A DNA stretch of 12,735 nucleotides from the NCBI GenBank assembly GCA_919902625.1, contig CAKKRO010000144.1, positions 1 to 12,735 on the forward strand, given 5' to 3'. Positions 7,130 to 12,735 of this stretch are shown here, piece after piece. Made by a program: the position numbers and the translations under genes. The notes below the pieces were generated by a model. The model searched no databases and was not told where the DNA came from. It saw only the letters and a list, made by a program, of their open reading frames with translations. Position 1 is the stretch's first letter. Every line of letters starts with the position of its first letter. This stretch comes from Nitrosomonadaceae bacterium (lineage in GTDB: Bacteria > Pseudomonadota > Gammaproteobacteria > Burkholderiales > Nitrosomonadaceae).

Positions 7130-7657
7130 ATGTCTATTAAATCTCATATTCGTACCATTCCACATTATCCCCATCACGGGATTATGTTTCGGGATATTAC
7201 GACATTATTGAAAGATCCTATTGGGTTACGTACGACCATTCAGGAAATTGCCAAACGATATCAAGACACTGAAATTAATAAAGTCATCGGTATTGAGTCG
7301 CGCGGTTTTATCATTGGAGCACCTGTAGCCTATCAATTAGGCAAGGGCTTTGTGCCCATTCGCAAACAGAATAAACTGCCGGCAGAAACAATAGGGCGGG
7401 ATTATCAATTGGAATATGGCAGTGATCGTATTGAGATTCATGTGGATGCGATTCAACCGGGTGATCAAGTGCTTCTCATTGATGACCTGATTGCAACGGG
7501 TGGAACTGCAGAGGCAGCGGTGAAGCTTATACAGGATATGGGAGGTGAAGTAGTGGAATGCTGTTTTGTCATTGATTTGCCGGATGTAGGGGGTAGAGCT
7601 CGTTTGGAAAAACTGGGGTGTAAGGTATTTGCGTTATGTGAGTTTGAAGGTGATTAA
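7130..7657 (+). CDS. apt: Adenine phosphoribosyltransferase
   Basis: Apt salvages adenine by joining it to PRPP to make AMP and pyrophosphate in the cytoplasm. The 175-residue length is typical. The N-terminus IKSHIRTIPHYPHHGIMFRD is the normal family start. The segment IGIESRGFIIGAPVA (54-68) and the PRPP-binding loop VLLIDDLIATGGTA (114-127) are both complete. An in-frame ATT-free extension reaches back to an upstream start codon at 7028, but that would run through the nirK terminator and add 34 unrelated hydrophobic residues, so the ATG at 7130 is chosen even though its ribosome-binding site is weak. The gene converges with mpl, 49 bases apart. Confidence 0.95.
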   Translation: MSIKSHIRTIPHYPHHGIMFRDITTLLKDPIGLRTTIQEIAKRYQDTEINKVIGIESRGFIIGAPVAYQLGKGFVPIRKQNKLPAETIGRDYQLEYGSDRIEIHVDAIQPGDQVLLIDDLIATGGTAEAAVKLIQDMGGEVVECCFVIDLPDVGGRARLEKLGCKVFALCEFEGD

Positions 7658-7706
7658 GAGGCTTTACATCAAGCTATTCATCTGAATTTGCAAGTAAAAG
7701 AGAATT

Positions 7707-9086
7707 TTATACCGCTGATAGAATTTTCTCATGAATGCCGCCAAAGCCGCCATTGCTCATAATTAAAATATGATCACCAGACTGTGTGAATGTTGCAATG
7801 CTTTTTACTAATTGACTTAAGTCATCATAACAACAAGCTTTTGTACCTAAAGTATCCAAAGCAGCTTGTGCCCACTGTGCATCACGGGTAAAGCAAAAAA
7901 CTTGATCAGCCTCTAGCAGGCTTTGCGCAAGGTTATTTTTCCATACACCCATTTTCATGGTGTTCGAGCGCGGTTCTAAGACCGCAATGATTCTTTCTTC
8001 GCCTACGTGTGTCCGTAGTCCACCTAATGTTGTTTGAATGGCTGTAGGGTGATGTGCAAAATCATCATATACGGTAATGCCATTTACAGTGCCGCGTTTT
8101 TCCATGCGCCGCTTAACATTCTTGAATTGCACTAATGCTTCAATGCCAGTTTTGACCGGTATTCCAACATGCCGCGCAGCAATCAGTGCAGCCAATGCAT
8201 TCATACGATTATGCTCACCTAATAAATCCCAATGCAAACAGCCTTGATATTCTTTATTAAAATATATAGCCATATCGTTATTTGTTTGCAGCTCTGAATG
8301 CCAACCAGTGTCCACTCCAAATTCCTCCATAGGTGTCCAGCAGCCCTGTTTCAGAACATGTTTTAGATTTTCATCTTTTCCATTGGAGATAATCAGACCG
8401 TTATTAGGAATAATTCGCACAAAATGATGAAATTGACGTTCAATGGCGGAAAGATCTGCAAAGATATCGGCATGATCAAATTCAAGGTTATTCAGGATTG
8501 CTGTTTTGGGGCGATAATGAACAAATTTAGAACGTTTATCAAAGAAGGCAGTGTCATATTCATCAGCCTCAATAACAAAAAAAGGCGAAATCTCATTACG
8601 ATCCGAATTGATGCCGCCGGCAAGCGATGGTATGTTTCCAATTCTGGCGGATATGCCAAAATTCTCAGGTATTCCGCCAATCAAGAACCCTGGATTTAAA
8701 TCCGCATAGTCTAATATCCAGGTTAACATTGAACTGGTTGTGGTTTTCCCATGCGTACCGGATACTGCAAGCACCCAACGATTTCTCAGAATATTTTCTG
8801 ATAACCATTGCGGGCCTGAGATATAGGGTAAATTTTGATTAAGGATTTCCTCCATCAATGGATTGCCGCGCGTTATGACATTGCCGATTACAAATATATC
8901 CGGTTGAAGCCGGGTTTGCTCAGGCGCGTAACCGGATATTAATTTAATGCCTTGGGATTCAAGTTGCGTACTCATCGGGGGATAAACATCCTGATCACAG
9001 CCGGTAACTTTGTGTCCGGATTCACGCGCGATAGCCGCGATTCCGCCCATGAACGTGCCACAAATTCCAAGTATATGGATATGCAT
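7707..9086 (-). CDS. mpl: UDP-N-acetylmuramate:L-alanyl-gamma-D-glutamyl-meso-diaminopimelate ligase
   Basis: Mpl recycles cell-wall peptide by ligating the released tripeptide directly to UDP-MurNAc with ATP, in the cytoplasm. The 459-residue protein has the three Mur-ligase domains. They show the N-terminal nucleotide fold HILGICGTFMGGIA (4-17), the P-loop GTHGKTT (110-116), the segment EADEYDTAFFDKRSKF (173-188), EHNRMNA (291-297) and DDFAHHP (341-347). The pattern GICGTFMGG and the EADEYDTAFFDKRSKF segment mark Mpl rather than MurC. The start at 9086 (ATG) begins directly at the conserved MHIHILG. A TTG at 9137 would add 17 residues unlike the family. It is divergent from gluQ and convergent with apt. 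Confidence 0.95.
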   Translation of the reverse strand: MHIHILGICGTFMGGIAAIARESGHKVTGCDQDVYPPMSTQLESQGIKLISGYAPEQTRLQPDIFVIGNVITRGNPLMEEILNQNLPYISGPQWLSENILRNRWVLAVSGTHGKTTTSSMLTWILDYADLNPGFLIGGIPENFGISARIGNIPSLAGGINSDRNEISPFFVIEADEYDTAFFDKRSKFVHYRPKTAILNNLEFDHADIFADLSAIERQFHHFVRIIPNNGLIISNGKDENLKHVLKQGCWTPMEEFGVDTGWHSELQTNNDMAIYFNKEYQGCLHWDLLGEHNRMNALAALIAARHVGIPVKTGIEALVQFKNVKRRMEKRGTVNGITVYDDFAHHPTAIQTTLGGLRTHVGEERIIAVLEPRSNTMKMGVWKNNLAQSLLEADQVFCFTRDAQWAQAALDTLGTKACCYDDLSQLVKSIATFTQSGDHILIMSNGGFGGIHEKILSAV

Positions 9087-9130
9087 AGATAGCTCTAAAA
9101 TTTTTCTGATTATTCTTAACTGAAACGACA

Positions 9131-9145
9131 AATCCAATTTGGATT
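9131..9145. promoter_or_regulatory. Perfect palindrome between mpl and gluQ
   Basis: AATCCAA and TTGGATT form a perfect 7-base inverted repeat around a single T. It lies just downstream of the mpl -10 box, at the predicted transcription start or in the mpl leader. A second small inverted repeat, ATTCT/AGAAT (9143-9155), overlaps its end. An operator is plausible; no known regulator is recognised. Confidence 0.4.
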
Positions 9146-9153
9146 CTTTTAGA

Positions 9154-9159
9154 ATTATA
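9154..9159 (-). promoter_or_regulatory. Candidate -10 box for mpl
   Basis: Read on the minus strand this is a perfect TATAAT. No acceptable -35 box is seen 16-18 bases upstream, so the call rests on the -10 alone. It would give a leader of about 60 bases for mpl. Confidence 0.35.
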
Positions 9160-9271
9160 GTCTATTAGATCAGGCCGTATAGGCGGTCATTATCTATTTC
9201 TTTACTTCGTTAAGAAAAGGAATGTGTTGTTATTCGCAGATTATTTTTGTATATCAGGTGCTTAATTTCTT

Positions 9272-10165
9272 GTGAAAAGTACTCAATCCATTGATTCAAG
9301 TTACCGCGGCCGATTTGCGCCATCACCCACAGGACCATTGCATTTTGGTTCATTAGTTGCGGCTATAGGCAGTTATCTTGATGCGAAATCTCATAACGGC
9401 AGATGGCTCGTCAGAATTGAAGATCTTGATTCACAGCGGGAAGCGCCTGGCGCAACCAGTGAAATTTTATATACGTTGGAGAAATTAGGTATGGAGTGGG
9501 ACGAAGATATCATCTATCAACATCAGCGCACTAAAATTTATCAGGATGCATTGGATATTTTGAGTAAACAAGATTTAATTTACCCTTGTGTCTGTTCACG
9601 AAAAGAAATTGCTGATTCGAGTATGATGGGGTTGAGCGGCCCGATATATCCTGGAACTTGCCGTGGAAGTCCTTCTCCCATAAAGAAAGCACACGCACTT
9701 CGCATTCAGACTCATAATGATCTGATTGAGTTTGATGATATTTTAAGGGGAATTTGTTCTCAGAGGCTTAGCAGGGATGTGGGTGATTTTGTCTTGCGCC
9801 GGGCCGATGGTATTTATGCCTATCAGTTAGCAGTGGTCGTAGACGATGCCGAGCAAAATATATCGCATGTTGTACGTGGTGCTGATTTGCTGGATTCCAC
9901 GCCACGCCAGATTTTCTTACAGCAATTGCTGGGTTACCCCACACCCAGATATTTCCATTTACCCGTTGTAACCAATGCGCTGGGTGAGAAGCTCAGTAAA
10001 CAAACCAATGCTGCTCCCATCGATTTATCCAATGCACTCATGCAATTAGTCAGTGCATTACATTTTTTGGGTCAGAAACCGCCCGTAGAAATCACGGAAG
10101 GTAATATTTCTTCTTTCTGGCAATGGGCCAAAGAAAACTGGCAAGCAGAGCAGATACCTTATTAA
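9272..10165 (+). CDS. gluQ: Glutamyl-Q tRNA(Asp) synthetase
   Basis: GluQ (GluQRS, YadB) activates glutamate and attaches it to the queuosine base in the anticodon of tRNA-Asp. It resembles the catalytic half of glutamyl-tRNA synthetase and lacks the anticodon-binding domain, which fits the 297-residue length. Visible motifs are RFAPSPTGPLHFGSLVAA (14-31), where HFGS replaces the class I HIGH signature, and the KLSKQ loop (240-244), the KMSKS equivalent. The zinc site has Cys106, Cys108, Tyr126 and Cys130, the GluQRS arrangement. The start is a GTG preceded 11 bases earlier by AGGTG, a weak site, so the exact start is less sure than the gene. It stands alone rather than next to dksA, its common neighbour in gammaproteobacteria. 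Confidence 0.95.
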   Translation: MKSTQSIDSSYRGRFAPSPTGPLHFGSLVAAIGSYLDAKSHNGRWLVRIEDLDSQREAPGATSEILYTLEKLGMEWDEDIIYQHQRTKIYQDALDILSKQDLIYPCVCSRKEIADSSMMGLSGPIYPGTCRGSPSPIKKAHALRIQTHNDLIEFDDILRGICSQRLSRDVGDFVLRRADGIYAYQLAVVVDDAEQNISHVVRGADLLDSTPRQIFLQQLLGYPTPRYFHLPVVTNALGEKLSKQTNAAPIDLSNALMQLVSALHFLGQKPPVEITEGNISSFWQWAKENWQAEQIPY

Positions 10166-10322
10166 TTACCCGATTGAAAGTATCGGCAGATTCTAAACTA
10201 AAGTTATATAGAATAGTATTTATGCTAGGCTGTCATATAACGAACTGTATTGATCCTATGAACAGGTGAAGTTTGGAAGCATTGTTTGTAAAAATCCATT
10301 TTAGGTAGCTATATAGAAGAAA

Positions 10323-10345
10323 TTGATATTTTGCATGCATATCAA
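10323..10345 (+). promoter_or_regulatory. Inverted repeat just upstream of the oxidoreductase ribosome-binding site
   Basis: TTGATAT (10323-10329) and ATATCAA (10339-10345) form a perfect 7-base inverted repeat with a 9-base middle that contains the palindrome TGCATGCA. It ends 2 bases before the Shine-Dalgarno site. It could be an operator or an mRNA hairpin controlling translation. The TTGAT/ATCAA ends resemble FNR half-sites but the spacing is wrong for FNR. Confidence 0.45.
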
Positions 10346-10347
10346 GT

Positions 10348-10353
10348 AAGGAG
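10348..10353 (+). promoter_or_regulatory. Shine-Dalgarno site supporting a GTG start
   Basis: AAGGAG lies 5 bases before the GTG at 10359. The ATG at 10354 is in another frame and would be out of register, so the GTG start is preferred. Confidence 0.75.
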
Positions 10354-10358
10354 ATGTT

Positions 10359-11516
10359 GTGGCTTTTTTGCCGTTTTATATACCGAAACACAAAAAATTG
10401 AAAGTAGTGATTGTCGGTGGAGGTTATGCTGGCATTGCCGCATTAACGACGCTTTTGAGATATGCACCCGATACTGACATTACTCTTGTCGACCCTAAAG
10501 AACAGCATATAAAAATTACTCATTTACATGAGACATTCCGGTATCCGTTGACGGATTTGCTGGTTCCATTTGCCGATATAGAGAATCGCTACGGGTGTCG
10601 GCACATATCAGCATCAGTAAATTTTGATCAAGACAAGCTTCAAGAATATCAGGCTGAAAAATTATTGGTCGTAGATGAAGAAGTCTTGAATTTTGATTAT
10701 CTATTAATTGCTTCCGGTTGTGAAAGCAGGACAATGGATTCAATAGAAAATGTGCTGAGTTTGCAGGATTTCACGATTTCAGCCGGTTCTGAATTATTAA
10801 CAAAATGGCTAAACAAAAATAACCAATCTGAACAATCTGTTTCTGTGATTGGTGGAGGAGCAACAGGTATACAGTTTTTATTTGAAATAAAACAATTTCT
10901 CAATCGTATAAAAAGCAAAGCTGAATTGCGTTTGATCCATTCGGGTGAACATGTGCTTGAGCAATTTCCGAGTGGGTTCGGCGCCTATGCGCAATCTCGC
11001 ATGCATGACATGGACATTGCTTTTTATCCCGGTACCTATTACCGTGGGCAACAGTCCGGCACAGTTTTGTTAACAGAGAAACAAACGAGAAAACAATTTG
11101 AACTGCCCTCCAGTATTTCAATATTGTTTTTGGGCAAGAAGCAACAAGGCATTTTTACTGCCAATGCCTTTGGACAAGTTGTAGTTGATCAAAAACCTTT
11201 ACAGAATATTTTTACAGCTGGTGACTGTTCGTATTATCAATCGATAGGCTCTAATACACTCACAGCACAATCTGCTGTTCGTAAAGGTAAATTATCAGCA
11301 CGTAATATATTGCGGCATGCAGGCTTTCCCGGATTGCTTGAGCCATACCTCCATCATGAATTAGGTTATGTAGTCAGCCTTGGATCTGCGGATGCTGTTG
11401 GATGGTTGGGCTTGGAAAGCAATCTGGTTACCGGTATTTCAGCATTAGCTATTAAAGAATTAGTTGAAGTGCAATATGATTTATTATTGGTAGGAATTGA
11501 TACTTATCTGGTTTAG
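10359..11516 (+). CDS. NDH-2-like FAD/NAD(P)-dependent oxidoreductase
   Basis: This 385-residue flavoprotein has the two-dinucleotide-fold plan of type II NADH dehydrogenases and related quinone or ferredoxin reductases. The first fold, for FAD, is VVIVGGGYAGIAAL (16-29). The middle segment DYLLIASGCES (113-123) is the usual strand before the second fold. The second fold, for NAD(P)H, is VSVIGGGATGIQFL (161-174). The FAD-ribityl segment is NIFTAGDCS (283-291), followed by TAQSAVRKG. There is no redox-active CxxC pair, no signal peptide and no clear membrane helix. Its C-terminal part (about 330-385) is shorter than in classical NDH-2, so membrane binding is uncertain. The electron acceptor cannot be told from sequence. 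It is the first of three closely spaced genes, ahead of the SRPBCC and LOV genes. Confidence 0.85.
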   Translation: MAFLPFYIPKHKKLKVVIVGGGYAGIAALTTLLRYAPDTDITLVDPKEQHIKITHLHETFRYPLTDLLVPFADIENRYGCRHISASVNFDQDKLQEYQAEKLLVVDEEVLNFDYLLIASGCESRTMDSIENVLSLQDFTISAGSELLTKWLNKNNQSEQSVSVIGGGATGIQFLFEIKQFLNRIKSKAELRLIHSGEHVLEQFPSGFGAYAQSRMHDMDIAFYPGTYYRGQQSGTVLLTEKQTRKQFELPSSISILFLGKKQQGIFTANAFGQVVVDQKPLQNIFTAGDCSYYQSIGSNTLTAQSAVRKGKLSARNILRHAGFPGLLEPYLHHELGYVVSLGSADAVGWLGLESNLVTGISALAIKELVEVQYDLLLVGIDTYLV

Positions 11517-11528
11517 CAAGCATTACGC

Positions 11529-11534
11529 AGGAGG
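11529..11534 (+). promoter_or_regulatory. Shine-Dalgarno site that fixes the SRPBCC start
   Basis: AGGAGG is a perfect match, 8 bases before the ATG at 11543. The in-frame TTG at 11537 would be only 2 bases away, so the ATG is chosen. Confidence 0.8.
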
Positions 11535-11542
11535 CATTGATT

Positions 11543-12022
11543 ATGCTTGGTTTGTTTAAAGATAACCCTGTTGTTGGTAAGGCTAGCGGAGTTATTCAGA
11601 GTTCTAGCGATGAGCTTTTTAACTTTATTGGGAACGAATTACTTGATAACTATCCCAGGTGGTCTCCGGAAGTAAAAGAATTGGAGAAACTCACCGATGG
11701 TCCTATCAAGCAGGGCACTTTATGCCGTCAGGTCCGTATTGATCAAGGGAATCGCTCCGAATCGACATTTAAAGTTAAAATTTTTGATTCAGGGGCTCGT
11801 ATTTGCTTTGAAGGCGTTTCTAATCCGTATCGATGCGACTACGTGATTGAGTCGGTTAATTCTTCTGATAGCCGGTTAACTTTTATCTTTGAATTATTAA
11901 GTCTGGATTTACATGTGAGGCCATTTGAGAAGCTTGTGCGAATTGCTGTTCAGGATGGAACCGAAAGGACAGTAAAAAATATCAAGAAATTAATTGAAGC
12001 AGAACAGGCTGATTTTAAGTAA
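11543..12022 (+). CDS. START/SRPBCC-fold small protein (polyketide cyclase-like)
   Basis: This 159-residue protein looks like a member of the SRPBCC (START/Bet v1-like) superfamily of hydrophobic-ligand-binding folds. The support is the layout: an early ASGVIQSSSDELFNFIGNEL segment (strand then helix), the region NYPRWSPEVKELEKLTDGPI typical of polyketide-cyclase-like proteins, several amphipathic strands (TLCRQVRID, STFKVKIFDSG, RICFEGVS), and a long C-terminal helix (about 127-155). No signal peptide or membrane segment is seen. No catalytic residue can be named, so a ligand-carrier or partner role is as likely as an enzyme. It lies 26 bases after the oxidoreductase gene and 63 bases before the LOV gene, on the same strand, and is likely co-transcribed. 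Confidence 0.75.
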   Translation: MLGLFKDNPVVGKASGVIQSSSDELFNFIGNELLDNYPRWSPEVKELEKLTDGPIKQGTLCRQVRIDQGNRSESTFKVKIFDSGARICFEGVSNPYRCDYVIESVNSSDSRLTFIFELLSLDLHVRPFEKLVRIAVQDGTERTVKNIKKLIEAEQADFK

Positions 12023-12073
12023 CCAGTCACAAGCAAATGTTGCGTATTTATTTAACTAGCAGCTGATTAACCC

Positions 12074-12079
12074 GGAGAG
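12074..12079 (+). promoter_or_regulatory. Shine-Dalgarno site of the LOV gene
   Basis: GGAGAG lies 6 bases before the ATG at 12086 and supports that start. Confidence 0.7.
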
Positions 12080-12085
12080 AAAATC

Positions 12086-12562
12086 ATGGATTTTATCGTT
12101 GAGAAAGACCCTGGATTAATTCCACAAGTATTGTCCAAGATTCTTGATTCATGCGTGAATGGAGTAACATTGGCTGATCCTGATCAGGAAGATATGCCAT
12201 TGGTATATGTTAATAAAGCTTTTGAGACAATAACCGGTTATACGTTAGCAGAAACGGTTGGTAAGAATTGTCGCTTTTTACAGGGAAATGAACACGATCA
12301 GACAGGAGTTAATCGGTTACGGGAAGCGATAAGGAATAAAGAATCTGTTGAAGTAACGCTACGTAATTATCGCAAAAATGGTGAGTTATTTTATAATCAT
12401 TTACTTATATCTCCACTTTTTGATTCTAATGGAAATTTGCTTTATTTCCTGGGTGTTCAATATGATGTCACCCCGAAAATTCGTGCAGAAGAGGAAATTA
12501 AAGAATTGAAAGAACAAGTTGCAAAACTTAAGAATAGAAGTTTTTTTGATTTTTTTAAATGA
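12086..12562 (+). CDS. Short LOV-domain blue-light photoreceptor
   Basis: This 158-residue protein is a LOV-type PAS domain (about residues 14-129) with no output domain. LOV domains bind FMN, and blue light makes a reversible covalent bond between the flavin and a cysteine. The photoactive motif GKNCRFLQG is intact (residues 59-67, Cys62). The flavin-contact residues are all present: Arg63, Gln66, Arg79, Asn94, Asn104 and Gln125, the last in GVQYDVT. An N-terminal cap helix (about 8-22) and a charged C-terminal helix (about 130-152, AEEEIKELKEQVAKLK) frame the core. The latter is coiled-coil-like and should drive dimerisation, as in short LOV proteins such as Pseudomonas PpSB1. The last residues, SFFDFFK, are a hydrophobic tail that could dock a partner. 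The signal must pass to another protein, and the two genes upstream are the obvious candidates. Confidence 0.93.
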   Translation: MDFIVEKDPGLIPQVLSKILDSCVNGVTLADPDQEDMPLVYVNKAFETITGYTLAETVGKNCRFLQGNEHDQTGVNRLREAIRNKESVEVTLRNYRKNGELFYNHLLISPLFDSNGNLLYFLGVQYDVTPKIRAEEEIKELKEQVAKLKNRSFFDFFK

Positions 12563-12680
12563 CTTGTTTAGATAAAGTTAGAATAGATCGCCTATTATGT
12601 GCTTGTGCATGATTCGTTTAGGCTGGCGATCACTAGCCAAAAAGTGCTCTAAAAGGTATGATTCAGCCTGCAAGTGCAAA

Positions 12681-12735
12681 GGAGGTGTGGCCGAGCGGTT
12701 TAAGGCAGCAGTCTTGAAAACTGCCGTAGGGGTGA
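12681..12735 (+). tRNA. tRNA-Ser (anticodon UGA), 5' part only
   Basis: The acceptor strand GGAGGTG, the class II D-arm start TGGCCGAGCGG and the anticodon arm GCAGT-CTTGAAA-ACTGC (12708-12724) are visible. The anticodon TGA is at 12715-12717, and the sequence follows E. coli tRNA-Ser(UGA) closely. The window ends inside the long variable arm, so the T-arm and 3' acceptor strand are missing. No convincing promoter was found in the 118 bases between it and the LOV gene. Confidence 0.93.

Noticed and set aside
9087..9137. TTG start extending mpl by 17 residues
   Set aside because: The conserved family N-terminus begins exactly at the ATG at 9086. The extension covers the palindrome and probable leader.
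10170..10186. CCGAT/ATCGG hairpin after gluQ as a terminator
   Set aside because: The stem has only 5 base pairs and no T-tract follows.
10323..10345. FNR binding site reading of the TTGAT/ATCAA ends
   Set aside because: FNR needs a 4-base spacer between TTGAT and ATCAA; here the gap is 13 bases.
12621..12638. GGCTGG/CTAGCC hairpin between the LOV gene and tRNA-Ser
   Set aside because: It has six pairs including a wobble and is followed by A residues rather than T, so it is not a plus-strand terminator. No other role can be supported.

Overview
The window looks like chromosomal DNA of a betaproteobacterial ammonia oxidiser, most likely a Nitrosomonas species. This is inferred from the gene set: a CADD-type protein of the kind shown to make p-aminobenzoate in N. 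europaea, the proteobacterial (Acidithiobacillus-type) GshA paired with GshB, a copper nitrite reductase, and moderately AT-rich DNA with short intergenic gaps. No amo or hao gene is present, so the assignment is an inference. Every protein gene appears intact except metE, which the window start cuts. A tRNA gene is cut by the window end.

Layout: (1) 1-1157 (+): the 3' end of metE, then a CADD-family gene for pABA/folate supply. (2) 1255-3532 (-): gshA-gshB, a two-gene glutathione operon reading from an extended -10 promoter. (3) 3650-5632 (+): a Kef/CPA2-type K+/H+ antiporter, divergent from gshA. (4) 5633-7080 (+): a monocistronic nirK with a well-formed sigma70-like promoter, a hairpin at the predicted 5' end of the leader, and a strong intrinsic terminator. 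(5) 7130-7657 (+): apt, convergent with (6) 7707-9086 (-): mpl, for murein peptide recycling. (7) 9272-10165 (+): gluQ, divergent from mpl across a palindrome-rich gap. (8) 10359-12562 (+): a tandem set of three genes encoding an NDH-2-like FAD oxidoreductase, a START/SRPBCC small protein and a short LOV blue-light photoreceptor. (9) 12681-end (+): tRNA-Ser(UGA).

Functional links: metE uses a folate methyl donor, and the CADD protein probably supplies the pABA part of folate. The gshAB operon makes glutathione, the ligand that gates classical Kef systems, and the antiporter lies directly divergent from it. NirK reduces nitrite to NO in the periplasm, which adds nitrosative load where glutathione is useful. 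The least explained segment, and the best candidate for an undescribed system, is the LOV/SRPBCC/FAD-oxidoreductase cluster. Its photoreceptor has every visible photochemical residue but no output domain, and its two neighbours are the obvious candidate partners. No CRISPR array, insertion sequence, phage gene or long repeat was seen, and no intergenic stretch exceeds 300 bases.
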